DNA from: Moorena sp. SIO3H5
GTDB taxonomy: Bacteria > Cyanobacteriota > Cyanobacteriia > Cyanobacteriales > Coleofasciculaceae
Reading direction: 5' to 3'
DNA length: 55,758 nucleotides
NCBI RefSeq assembly: GCF_010692395.1
Contig: NZ_JAAHHS010000001.1
Span: forward strand, 64,499 to 120,256
Shown here piece by piece: positions 35,940-44,781 of the stretch (position 1 is its first letter; each line of letters opens with the position of its first letter). The translations under genes were made by a program, and so were the position numbers. Under the pieces are notes generated by a model. That model saw only the letters and a list, made by a program, of their open reading frames with translations, was not told where the DNA came from and ran no database searches.

Positions 35940-37061
35940 CTAACTACCGATAATGTGTCGTTTCAGCACTGCCAGCTTACTACACAAACCATCAATACCT
36001 GCATAACATCCTTGTAAATGACGCTTGCCTGTATTGAAAAAAACTGTGCGACCATGCAACACTCGCCGATTGTCCACCATATATACTTGCCCTGGTTGTA
36101 GCTTAAATTGCACCTGATTGTTGACATCCATTATCATCTCGAAGAAGCTACGATAGGCATCATAGAAAGACCCCATCAATTCTGCATCCATACGCAATGG
36201 TTGTAACGATTCATTGTGGAAACAAACTGCTGTCAACTCATCGCGCCGATTGACTTGTATGATTGTTTTTTCGGCGGAGATTTCTACATTTGGATCGCTA
36301 AAGCAAAAGTTGACAGGGATAGATGCTAGCAATTTAAAGTATTTAGGGTTTTTCTGACGTAGTTTTTCTGCAACTTGAAAGCCATCCACGATGATGCTAT
36401 CACCCCCCTCAACGTCCGACGAAAGGCAGTGCAAAAGCATCACTGTGGGTGCGGGGTCACGATATGGATTATCTGTATGAGGACTCAGGTAATCATTTGT
36501 ATAGGCTAAATTCGTGGCATTAGTAACAGTTTTGACATCAAATATGCGACCAAAGTTAGTTTCATGTATATAGCCAAACTGATCGACAATATTTTCCACC
36601 GCACCCAATTGAGTAGGGACATTTTTTAGAAAGCCAACCCCATATTGACAAAAGGCAACTAGCCAATCATATAGTGTTCTTTCTTTAGAGATAATTTCTG
36701 GGTAGTCAAAAGTGAGTGAATTGATGTCAACAGAGCAATTCCAAAGCTGGATTTGCATCTCATTATTGGAGCCAGACAATGGCATGTCATAGACATGGTT
36801 ATATAACCAGTCAGCACTGTAGCTACTTTGGTGTCCATCGACCCAGACAATTTCTAGAGACTGTTCCTTGATAACTTGCACAGAGCTAGGATGAATATCT
36901 GCTGGAATATCGACTGTTTGAAGCAGTCGTTGTCCATTTGGGTGAAGTGACTTTGGACTTTGGCAGTTATCCCGCAACCAGATATAGTGAAAATTGGAGT
37001 TTTTCCCATTTTGCCAATGAATTGTCAATGTTTTCTGGTTGATGGAGATAGATTGTATCAT
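35940..37061 (-). CDS. Fe(II)/2-oxoglutarate oxygenase, TmpA / gamma-butyrobetaine hydroxylase type
   Basis: 373 residues. The N-terminal ~90 residues match the DUF971-like domain of gamma-butyrobetaine hydroxylase (HYIWLRDNC), though the following Cys pair of its zinc site is missing (SPKSLH). The catalytic domain has the metal triad HTD (SPHTDNPYRDP near residue 200) and distal His (RRVLHGRTVF), and the 2-oxoglutarate Arg in KRHLQG. This family includes TmpA and PhnY-type enzymes that hydroxylate trimethylaminoethyl- or aminoethyl-phosphonate at C1. Here, next to phnW, the likely product is a 1-hydroxy-AEP or its N-methyl form. Confidence 0.83.
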   Translation of the reverse strand: MIQSISINQKTLTIHWQNGKNSNFHYIWLRDNCQSPKSLHPNGQRLLQTVDIPADIHPSSVQVIKEQSLEIVWVDGHQSSYSADWLYNHVYDMPLSGSNNEMQIQLWNCSVDINSLTFDYPEIISKERTLYDWLVAFCQYGVGFLKNVPTQLGAVENIVDQFGYIHETNFGRIFDVKTVTNATNLAYTNDYLSPHTDNPYRDPAPTVMLLHCLSSDVEGGDSIIVDGFQVAEKLRQKNPKYFKLLASIPVNFCFSDPNVEISAEKTIIQVNRRDELTAVCFHNESLQPLRMDAELMGSFYDAYRSFFEMIMDVNNQVQFKLQPGQVYMVDNRRVLHGRTVFFNTGKRHLQGCYAGIDGLCSKLAVLKRHIIGS

Positions 37062-37105
37062 CAGGAATAATCCCCTCTCATCTTTTCTGCAACACTAAGG
37101 GTGGT

Positions 37106-38197
37106 CTACCCTGAATGCTTAAATAAAGCATGAAAACAATCCAGCAGACGGTCTAGATCACTCGGTTGGATATCGCCCATATTAGCTATGCGGAAAATCT
37201 GGTTTTTGAGTCCCCCCTGCCCCGCATAAATTACAAAACCCGATTCTTTGAGCGTGTCATGGATTTGCTCATAGCTGTAGCCTGGGGGCAATTTAAAAGA
37301 AGTCAGGACACAGCTATAATCCTCCACATCCAAGAGCGGTTTGACCCCGAGATTTTGCAAAGTCTGCAAAATCTGCTGAGAACGCTTAGTGTAAGAGCTG
37401 TGTCTGGCTGTCTGCCCACCCATGTCCTCCATTTCATTGAGAGCCTCCTGGAGCCCATAGGCCACCTGTACGGCTTGGGTAAAGGGAGAATAGCCCTTTG
37501 CCTGCTCTTGATGATAGCGATAGAGATCTAAGTAGACGGTTCCAGCGGCAGAGGGGCGAGTTTCTAAAATAGATCGCTTTACCAACACAAACGATAGACC
37601 AGGCACACCATGCAAGCATTTATTCGCCGTTGCCGCACAGGCTTCTAAATTCCAAGGGGCAAACTCGATGGCCTCGGCACCAAAGCTAGAGACACTATCC
37701 AGCAGCAGTGCGACATTGTAGCGCTGACACAGTTGACCCAACTGAGCCACATCATTCAGCCGTCCAGTGGTGGTTTCGTGATGAACGGCAATCACATGGG
37801 TAATGGCTGAATCCTGGCTCAGGCACGTTTCAACTTCTTTCAGGTTCATGGGCTCGTGCCAGGGGGCAGTGACCACCTCCAGGGACTTACCATGAGCCTT
37901 GATCATTGCTGCCATGCGTTCACCGTAGACCCCATTTGTTACCACTAAAGCCTTGCCATCCTGAGGCACAAGGGTTGATAGCATTGCCTCTACGGCACAA
38001 GTGCCGGAACCGGTAAGTAAAATAGCCTCATATTCCTCAGCGGCTGCGGGATACACCTTGGCTAAACGCGCTTTGATATCTAGAGTCAGCTCAGCAAACT
38101 CAGGTTCACGATGGCACAGGTCTGGCTGGAGTAAGGCACGGCGCACGCGATCGCTGAGGGTAACAGGGCCAGGGTTGAGTAAGATAGTCCGGTTCAT
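37106..38197 (-). CDS. phnW: 2-aminoethylphosphonate-pyruvate aminotransferase
   Basis: 363 residues, class V PLP aminotransferase. NPGPVTLSDRVRRALL and LCHREPEF open the protein; GSGTCAVEAML binds PLP phosphate; ATANKCLHGVPGLSFVLV holds the Schiff-base Lys near residue 193. In the biosynthetic direction it aminates phosphonoacetaldehyde to 2-aminoethylphosphonate. It lies 51 bp after the decarboxylase. No phosphonatase (PhnX) is present, which favours synthesis over breakdown. Confidence 0.93.
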   Translation of the reverse strand: MNRTILLNPGPVTLSDRVRRALLQPDLCHREPEFAELTLDIKARLAKVYPAAAEEYEAILLTGSGTCAVEAMLSTLVPQDGKALVVTNGVYGERMAAMIKAHGKSLEVVTAPWHEPMNLKEVETCLSQDSAITHVIAVHHETTTGRLNDVAQLGQLCQRYNVALLLDSVSSFGAEAIEFAPWNLEACAATANKCLHGVPGLSFVLVKRSILETRPSAAGTVYLDLYRYHQEQAKGYSPFTQAVQVAYGLQEALNEMEDMGGQTARHSSYTKRSQQILQTLQNLGVKPLLDVEDYSCVLTSFKLPPGYSYEQIHDTLKESGFVIYAGQGGLKNQIFRIANMGDIQPSDLDRLLDCFHALFKHSG

Positions 38198-38248
38198 GTT
38201 GATGTAAAGCTTAGAGTTGGGCTAGATTCAGATCGAATCAAGGTGTGA

Positions 38249-39394
38249 TTATCGGGCTTCTATAAACTGCCGCAGACGTTGAGCAACCTCTAGGGGGGTA
38301 ACGTGGGGCCGAGGTAATTTGTCAGGAATACCAGGCTTAATCTTGGCGTGAATGAACATTAATTGCTCGGATGGGTCTTGGGTCAAAGCTTTCACCTCTT
38401 CAGGGGTTGTGGCAAAAGCAACCTGTTCGTAACCACAGGCTTTTGCGATCGCACCAAAATCAATGGAGGCCGACACAGTGGACTGTCCCCCTGTGGATTC
38501 ATGGCGCTGATTGTCTAGGAGAATATGCCGCAAGTTGGGCGGACGTTCATAGCCAACGGTGGCTAAGGCTCCTAGGCGCATCAAAGCAGCACCATCTCCA
38601 TCGACCACAATCACTCGACGGTGGGGCTGAGCCAGCGCTATGCCCAGGCCGAGACTGGAAATACATCCCATGGAACCAACCATGTAAAGTTGATTGGCTT
38701 GGTCCTCAATAGCATACAATTCCCGACCGGTGTAGCCCGTGGTGGCCAACAGAATGTCCTCAGGCCCAGTTGCCGCTTGGATGGCTTGCAGCATGTCACG
38801 ACGGGTGAAGGAGGGCTCCTGTTGAAGGGGGAGAGTATCAGCAGGGGTGATCGACAGGGGCTTGACGGTTAATTGAGAGCTTAAGGGGCAAGATTCCACT
38901 GAACCTTTTTGCATCACCAGGGCATAGGGGGTCTGATGCTGCTGCATATGGGCAACCGCCCGGTCTAGAGTCGGCTCAACCTGGTCTATTTCCGTGGGAA
39001 AAGGTTCCCATGGCACCTGGATCAGGTCTAGCAATTGGGGAGTAATGGCTCCCATCAGCTGGTGCTGGGGTTCGTCCGGTGCCCCACCGGGTTGTCCTCG
39101 CCAGGTCACAATCACCAAGATAGGAATCTTAAAGGTGTGAGTCAGGGAGGTTAGGGGATTGACAGCGTTACCAAACCCCGAATTCTGAAACATCACCACA
39201 CTGGGCACTCCAGCCAATTCGGCCCCGCAGGCGATCGCGACGGCATCTCCTTCATTCGCAGCTCCTACATAGCGGAGATGATCAGAGTCAATGACCGTGT
39301 TAATAAAAGATTTGAGGTAGGAGCAAGGCACCCCTGTATATAACCCAAACCCTTTTTCCTGAGCCGCTCGGATAAAGTATTCGGATTTGATCAT
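38249..39394 (-). CDS. Phosphonopyruvate decarboxylase
   Basis: 381 residues, thiamine diphosphate enzyme. GVPCSYLKSFIN near residue 18 and NEGDAVAIACGAEL form the N-terminal site; VVDGDGAALMRLGALATVGYERPPNLRHILLDN is the ThDP-Mg binding GDG..N motif. It makes phosphonoacetaldehyde and CO2, pulling the unfavourable PEP mutase reaction forward. Its ATG directly abuts the pepM stop (TAAATG), so the pair is translated together. Confidence 0.94.
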   Translation of the reverse strand: MIKSEYFIRAAQEKGFGLYTGVPCSYLKSFINTVIDSDHLRYVGAANEGDAVAIACGAELAGVPSVVMFQNSGFGNAVNPLTSLTHTFKIPILVIVTWRGQPGGAPDEPQHQLMGAITPQLLDLIQVPWEPFPTEIDQVEPTLDRAVAHMQQHQTPYALVMQKGSVESCPLSSQLTVKPLSITPADTLPLQQEPSFTRRDMLQAIQAATGPEDILLATTGYTGRELYAIEDQANQLYMVGSMGCISSLGLGIALAQPHRRVIVVDGDGAALMRLGALATVGYERPPNLRHILLDNQRHESTGGQSTVSASIDFGAIAKACGYEQVAFATTPEEVKALTQDPSEQLMFIHAKIKPGIPDKLPRPHVTPLEVAQRLRQFIEAR

Positions 39395-41083
39395 TTAGAA
39401 ACTTCCAGCCTTGAACAGATCTTCGACTTGATCAATATCGAGCCAATGCCCTTTGATATAAAGCACATGTACCCGATGGCCATGGCTGATCAACTCATTA
39501 ATCAGAGTCGGCATTCGTCCCTGTTGCCGCATCTGCTCTGACTGGAGCAAAGTATTAAGGGTATCCTGTAATTTCTGCTGCCCCTGTTGGGAAACTTTCA
39601 GCAATCCAGTCCATCTGCCGCAGATTTCGCCCTCGGGCAGCTGATCGCTGATTTGCTGTAGATCAACATGTTGATAAAATGCCTGGGTCGAGTCGGGTAG
39701 AGAACAGGCAACGTAATCGGGTCGGATTTGCTGGGTTTGGCGGTGCTGACTCGAATCTATAATGACCACAAAGTCATGATCAACCCCTAACAGCATTTGC
39801 AGAATGTACTTTTTGAACAGAACATCACCGTAGCCTATGATCCAATCCTGTCCATCTTGGGGCAACTCCTGCAAGCCTTGACTAAGGGAAACGAGTTCAC
39901 CTGTGGTGTCATAGTCGTCGTTATCTACATAATCGAGGCCAGGTAAATTGACAACGTCCTTTTTGTAGCCACGCACAACCGTGATGTCTTGAATACCGAC
40001 ACTGTGGTGCTCTTCCACAATCCGTGATAGCAGGGGTTGACCGTGCAGATCTACCATGCACTTGGGTTTATCTTTAGTGAACTGACCCAATTCAATCCCG
40101 CGCGAGGCGGCTAGCAAAATCGTGCGGTTACCAGCACCAGGGTTCTGGGGTAAATATCGCTGCTCCGCTTCCAGGTGTTCCGCAACCCCTTGAAGCCGGA
40201 AGATCTCAGACACAGGCACAATCTTGTCTTCAACATTTAGCAGGTTCTGCTCTAGCATTAACGTCTGAGCGACCTTTTGGGTCATCGTCACGGAAGCTCG
40301 GAGTAGATGATTCGCCCAAATGGCGATAGAGAAGCCAGCATCTCTAAAGACTTCAGTTGGTGTAGCGTAGTACTTGGTCGGTACAATCACCACTGGGGAG
40401 CGATCGCCCCACTCCCGTTTAAAGGCCAACACTTCATCAGCCACATGCAAGGAGCTGTGGATCAAAATGCCATCCGCTCCGGCATCGTAATAGGCTTGGG
40501 CTCGCCTTAATGCTTCTGAGAGCCCCCAACCGGCAATAAACGCTTCTACTCGGGCAATTAGGACAAAGTCATCATCACTTTGGGCATCTTTAGCGGCCTT
40601 GATTTTGCCGCAGAACTCGTCCATGTCAGCCAGGGGCTGAGCTGTGCCCTTAATAAAGCTATTGGTCTTGGGGAAGAGTTTGTCCTCAATACAGACACCA
40701 GCGACACCACGCTGCTCTAATTTTTTGACCAAGCGTTGCACATTGTTAAAATTTCCGTAGCCCGTATCCCCATCCAGCAGAATTGGGACAGAAGTGGCAT
40801 CGGACATGAACTCAACCACTTCCAAGACTTGAGTCCAACTTGCTTCGTTGTTATCACGCACACCCAACTGGGCAGAAATGCTGAGTCCACTGCCCCAAAT
40901 GCCCTGAAAGCCTGCCTCTTCAGCAATCTTAGCGCTGATTCCATCATGGGCCTCTATCAGAAACTCTAACTGGTTAGAGTTCAGCAGTGTTCTAAGTTGT
41001 GTCGTTTTTTTAGGTTGTGTTGTTTTTCTAAGTTGCGTTGCTTTTCTAGGTTCTGTCGTTTTTAATTGTGCTGTTGTTTTCAT
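39395..41083 (-). CDS. PEP mutase fused to a nucleotidyltransferase
   Basis: 562 residues. Residues ~35-300 are phosphoenolpyruvate mutase: [25 protein letters not shown] and the diagnostic [11 protein letters not shown], so it forms the C-P bond of phosphonopyruvate. Residues ~325-560 are an NTP-transferase-like domain ([31 protein letters not shown]), with AASRG replacing the usual AAGxGTR loop. The first ~32 residues are an extra Thr/Lys/Arg-rich stretch of imperfect TTQLRK repeats. AGGA precedes ATG 41083. First gene of the phosphonate cluster. Confidence 0.92.
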   Translation of the reverse strand: MKTTAQLKTTEPRKATQLRKTTQPKKTTQLRTLLNSNQLEFLIEAHDGISAKIAEEAGFQGIWGSGLSISAQLGVRDNNEASWTQVLEVVEFMSDATSVPILLDGDTGYGNFNNVQRLVKKLEQRGVAGVCIEDKLFPKTNSFIKGTAQPLADMDEFCGKIKAAKDAQSDDDFVLIARVEAFIAGWGLSEALRRAQAYYDAGADGILIHSSLHVADEVLAFKREWGDRSPVVIVPTKYYATPTEVFRDAGFSIAIWANHLLRASVTMTQKVAQTLMLEQNLLNVEDKIVPVSEIFRLQGVAEHLEAEQRYLPQNPGAGNRTILLAASRGIELGQFTKDKPKCMVDLHGQPLLSRIVEEHHSVGIQDITVVRGYKKDVVNLPGLDYVDNDDYDTTGELVSLSQGLQELPQDGQDWIIGYGDVLFKKYILQMLLGVDHDFVVIIDSSQHRQTQQIRPDYVACSLPDSTQAFYQHVDLQQISDQLPEGEICGRWTGLLKVSQQGQQKLQDTLNTLLQSEQMRQQGRMPTLINELISHGHRVHVLYIKGHWLDIDQVEDLFKAGSF

Positions 41084-41482
41084 TTGGCATCCTAAAATTG
41101 CAACAATGTTTGACGAAAGTGGTCTAGGAAATAGGCTTACTTTTTATCTTTGTTAAGGATCTCAATCGATCATGAGCCACTCAAAACACAGTTAACTCAG
41201 GATTAGCTCTTCCTACCCTGATGCTGCTGTCGGCTCATAGCTTTTCAACACTACTTGACTAGAAGTTTTACTAGCAGTGTTTAGAAACATGATAAGCTTA
41301 CCTAGCTCCCAGCCCTTCCATGGTGGGCAAGAAATCAGGGGAGTTAGGGAAACCAGTGCAAAGGCTCAATAGCCTTATCTGACCACGTTTAACTAGCATT
41401 TAAGCTAAATTTAAAATAATTTTAACCTTTTTTGTGCTCAATGAATATAGCTTCGGATCGTATTGCAGCTCTTAGTGCGACA
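41084..41482. other. Gap upstream of pepM
   Basis: No gene seen. It should hold the pepM promoter; I could not identify a convincing -35/-10 pair. Confidence 0.5.
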
Positions 41483-42150
41483 TTACAAACGATGATTCCA
41501 AATCCTGCAAACCTTTAAAACGTCTTGCCCGTATCCTCTTTTGAGATACCTCTCGGCCTGGAAATGGCCATAAATCTTAAAATCGTAGAATTGAAACTCT
41601 CCCAAAGGAAAGATCTCATCGAGATCTCGATACTGAGGATTTCCCCCTTCACAGGGCAATCTACTTTGGTCATAGATATATAGCAATTCTACGACTTGTG
41701 AGGTACAAATTTCTGGTTTTTAGGGACTTCGGAGCAGGGAGCAGGGACTTCGGAAGAGCTAAGAGGCAAGAGGGAAGAGAGAAGAGGGAAGAGGTAAAAA
41801 CTAATGTGTACCTCATGAGTCCTATAAACGCTATAGATTTCAATCCAGTTACTTATTTTGTAAAGATTTTTTTCGATATTTCTAAAGTAGAAACCATGAT
41901 CATTGAGGATAGTTTATAAAGTAAATAATTTATGGAAATCTGCCTCTGTCATCTCAATATCAATGTCATCATACCAGGGAATGACTCCTTCGTGTCGGAG
42001 AGCACCGATTAATGTTCCTGAAATAGCCCAGTAAGGGATATGATGCTGTCTAAGGAGGGAATCAAGGAACTGGACTGGAAGTCTTGGCGCAATTGCCAAT
42101 GTATGTATTGGTTTTAATTTCTGATAATCGCTTCTGCACCTAGGTTTGAT
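41483..42150 (-). pseudogene. Broken licD-type phospho(no)choline transferase
   Basis: The LicD catalytic block (IPYWAISGTLIGALRHEG, VIPWYDDIDIEM) reads in one frame to an in-frame TAA at 41914-41916. The same frame continues with plausible LicD sequence (NDHGFYFRNIEKNLYKISNW) to about 41800, then meets low-complexity CTCTTCCC/CTCCCTG repeats (about 41703-41795) and shifts frame. The C-terminal block (FPLGEFQFYDFKIYGH, ERYLKRGYGQ) follows at 41686-41483. LicD enzymes move phosphocholine-type groups from a CDP/CMP donor onto glycans, which fits the adjacent CMP-phosphonate pathway. It is now a pseudogene. Confidence 0.78.
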
Positions 42151-42151
42151 T

Positions 42152-42195
42152 CCGGAGGAAGGCCGACCCTTAAGGATTTGCAGACCTTCCCTCGG
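42152..42195. terminator. Hairpin between hhoA-like gene and licD relic
   Basis: CCGGAGGAAGG and CCTTCCCTCGG pair with one or two mismatches around a 22-nt loop, downstream of the protease gene. T4 follows only on the plus strand. Confidence 0.5.
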
Positions 42196-42228
42196 GTTTT
42201 ACCACTTCTAGATTACGGCCTTTAATCA

Positions 42229-43437
42229 CTAAGTAGGATTTTTTAGTGCATCGGTGCGAACAAACACGCTAGTAGTCTGCTTACCGCGCCTTACTTTTAT
42301 CTCTAGTACCTTATTTACTCCACTATTTTCCACAAGGCGCTGTAGTTGTGTAGCATTAGTAACAGGTCTTCCATCAATTTGAACAATTATGTCCCCACGA
42401 CGCATACCAGCATCAGCGGCTGGTGTATCCGGCATTACTTGAACTACCAAGACACCATTGACTTCTGGTAATAGGAAAACAGAATTGGGGTCATTGTTGT
42501 TCTCTTGTGCTAGTTCCGGGGTTAGGGTTGTCATCCGAACGCCGATATATGGATGGACAACTTTTTGCCCTTGGGCTAGTTTGTTGGAAATCTCTTTGAC
42601 TTTGTTGATGGGAATAGCAAAACCAATTCCCATGGCATTAGCCCGAATAGCAGTGTTGATGCCAATTACTTCTCCTGTCGCATTCAACAACGGACCACCA
42701 GAATTTCCAGGATTAATAGCTGCATCGGTTTGAATAAAGTCTAGTCGCTTGTCAGGAATACCTGCCTGAGCACTGGAGCGTCCAATGGTGCTGACAATTC
42801 CCAGAGTTACTGTATTATCTAGCCCGAGGGGGTTACCAACAGCAATAGCCCAATCTCCAACCTGAACTTGACCCGAATCCCCTAGAGAGGCAATCGGTAA
42901 GGAAGTACCGTCAATTTTGACAACAGCTAAGTCGGTGAATTCATCCACACCCTTGACTTGACCATTAAACTTGCGCCCATCCTTGAGGGTAACGGTTACT
43001 TTATCTGCATCTTCCACAACATGGGCATTGGTCAGTAGGATGCCACTGTTGTCAATAATAAAGCCAGAGCCTTGACCTTGTAAACGTCTTTGTTGGGGCA
43101 TTTGGGATGAAAAGTCATCACCGAAAAAGCGCCGGAAGAAGGGGTCATCCAAAAAAGGATCAACGCGCCTGGAAACTGTGCGCTCGGTGTCAATGCGCAC
43201 CACTGCTGCTCCAACCCGATTCACCGCTGCTGTTACAAAACTGCTATTATTAGCTTGCTGTGGACTCAGGAATTGTTGGGCAATAAGTGGCGGAGTTACT
43301 GAGTCTGTGCTGGGTACAGGAGCAGCCTTGGAGGGAGATACACGATAAACGCCAACTGTCAATAAGACTCCAAGTAAAATAGCCAAGAGATAGTTACTAA
43401 TTGAGCGAAGCCAAATCGAAAATTTAGTTGATGACAT
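42229..43437 (-). CDS. HtrA/HhoA-type serine protease
   Basis: 402 residues. An N-terminal membrane anchor or signal (YLLAILLGVLLTVGVYRV) precedes a trypsin-like domain with the full triad: His in LTNAHVVEDAD, Asp in TDLAVVKI and Ser in NPGNSGGPLLN. A single PDZ domain forms the last ~100 residues (VMPDTPAADAGMRRGDIIVQIDG). These S1C proteases act in the periplasm or lumen, clearing damaged proteins. Cyanobacteria carry three paralogues (HhoA, HhoB, HtrA) that I cannot separate from sequence alone. Confidence 0.94.
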   Translation of the reverse strand: MSSTKFSIWLRSISNYLLAILLGVLLTVGVYRVSPSKAAPVPSTDSVTPPLIAQQFLSPQQANNSSFVTAAVNRVGAAVVRIDTERTVSRRVDPFLDDPFFRRFFGDDFSSQMPQQRRLQGQGSGFIIDNSGILLTNAHVVEDADKVTVTLKDGRKFNGQVKGVDEFTDLAVVKIDGTSLPIASLGDSGQVQVGDWAIAVGNPLGLDNTVTLGIVSTIGRSSAQAGIPDKRLDFIQTDAAINPGNSGGPLLNATGEVIGINTAIRANAMGIGFAIPINKVKEISNKLAQGQKVVHPYIGVRMTTLTPELAQENNNDPNSVFLLPEVNGVLVVQVMPDTPAADAGMRRGDIIVQIDGRPVTNATQLQRLVENSGVNKVLEIKVRRGKQTTSVFVRTDALKNPT

Positions 43438-43861
43438 AGTATTATCGTATTCTTCTGGTTAATTTTGGGGAATAGTATTGCTAAGCCAATCCCACGACCT
43501 AAAACCCATGGGATTTACTTGGCTTTGGCTAGTGGTTAGTAGTCAGTTGTTGCTGACCCTTAGCATTAACCCCTAACTCAAGTTTAGCTTCCCTGATATT
43601 CCTCCCACCCATAGCCAGGATTGGGTTTCGAGGCAGATTTTTAGGATTGTGGATTAGTTGCTACAAGCATCTAATCGCTATGGGTGAGAGTTAGTTCTAT
43701 GACGTTAGTACGACCTAGGGTAGTTCCAGGGGGTGCGACCCAAGGGCGCGAGCAATCCCTCGCGCCCTTGAGAGCCCAACAAGTTAAGCTTAATAATTAT
43801 CAATAATGATATACCCCTCGAAGTTGGTTAACCTTGGACTAAGAAAACTAATAAAACCGCT
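43438..43861. other. Divergent promoter region with strong hairpin
   Basis: No gene. At 43741-43770 a perfect 12-bp GC hairpin (CAAGGGCGCGAG/CTCGCGCCCTTG, 6-nt loop) is present; it resembles a small mobile hairpin. The gap should hold promoters for the protease and the metal sensor; no CsoR/InrS-like operator is clear. Confidence 0.6.
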
Positions 43862-44206
43862 ATGATCGCGAAAGATAGGGAATATGCCCTGACTCAAGAA
43901 CTGAATCACAACCATAGTGAAAATACCCATGGTCACGTCCATGATGAAGAATCTCTGAGGCGAATTATCAATCGCCTGTCTCGAATCGAGGGGCATATTC
44001 GAGGGATTAAGACTATGGTGCAAGAAAGTCGCCCCTGTCCTGATGTTTTGGTACAGATTGCTGCAGTTCGAGGGGCTTTGGATAAAGTGGCACGAATTAT
44101 CCTGGATGAACATTTAAGCGAGTGTATCGGTCGAGCCGCTGAGCAGGGCAACATTGAGGTAGAAATTGAGGAGTTGAAAGCGGCTTTAGATCAATTTTTA
44201 CGTTAG
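43862..44206 (+). CDS. CsoR/RcnR-family metal sensor (InrS-like)
   Basis: 114 residues. The His-rich N-terminus (NHNHSENTHGHVHDE-like, residues ~15-28) precedes the all-helical CsoR domain: LRRIINRLSRIEGHIRGIKTMV, then Cys in SRPCPDV, and His/Cys in DEHLSECIG, giving the expected C-H-C metal site. The His-rich tail plus these ligands matches cyanobacterial InrS, a nickel-responsive repressor of nickel efflux, but copper or cobalt sensing cannot be excluded. No efflux gene is adjacent. Its end overlaps the convergent next gene by 4 bp. Confidence 0.87.
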   Translation: MIAKDREYALTQELNHNHSENTHGHVHDEESLRRIINRLSRIEGHIRGIKTMVQESRPCPDVLVQIAAVRGALDKVARIILDEHLSECIGRAAEQGNIEVEIEELKAALDQFLR

Positions 44207-44598
44207 GAGTCAGAGGCTCTATGCTGCTCTACAAACTGACGTAGCCTCAGCAAACTTAAGGTTTGACCCCAATTCAATGGTAACAAAGACACCCCTTCTA
44301 GGCGAGATTGTACCCAACCATCTCCCCAATACCATTCATGATAACCATCAATTCCCTGACTCAAGAGCAGTCTTAAACAGTTCGGCTGAACAAGCTCAAC
44401 TTTGTGTTGTACTGCTACTGGCCCGATGGAAGAGGTAAAGGTCAATCCTAAATCTAGCTGTTCGGGTAACTCGGAAGATAAATTCTCCGGCCACAACCAC
44501 TGGTGCAGTTGCGCAGTATAGAGCAGACTGTCCCGGATAACATTTTGTGGTGCTTCGACTTCAATCCTCAGATGACTTTTTTGAAAGATTCCTAGCAT
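44203..44598 (-). CDS. Conserved hypothetical protein, SRPBCC-like
   Basis: 131 residues beginning MLGIFQKSHLRIEVEAPQN. Alternating strands, a central helix and a Trp-rich C-terminal half (WYWGDGWVQSRLEGV) fit a START/SRPBCC small-molecule-binding fold, but I recognise no named family. It converges with the metal sensor and overlaps it by 4 bp. Function unknown. Confidence 0.7.
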   Translation of the reverse strand: MLGIFQKSHLRIEVEAPQNVIRDSLLYTAQLHQWLWPENLSSELPEQLDLGLTFTSSIGPVAVQHKVELVQPNCLRLLLSQGIDGYHEWYWGDGWVQSRLEGVSLLPLNWGQTLSLLRLRQFVEQHRASDS

Positions 44599-44781
44599 TT
44601 TGGTATTTATCGTCCTTATTCGTAGGAAATATTTGTGATTAGTGTGAATGAACCAATGGGATAAATCCCGTCTGTTGTTTTGAACCCTCGGCTAAAGGGA
44701 GAGGGCAAGCAAGTGGCTCGATACTTTCTCAATACTTTGTAAAATAAACATTAATTATATTAAGAAGTGTAAGAGTTTTCT

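Noticed and set aside
30431..41083. Phosphonate breakdown cluster
   Set aside because: No phosphonatase, C-P lyase or PhnZ/TmpB gene; PEP mutase plus decarboxylase indicates synthesis.
43690..43740. CsoR/InrS operator before the metal sensor gene
   Set aside because: GGGTAG and GGGGGTG words are present, but they do not form the expected inverted G-tract pair.
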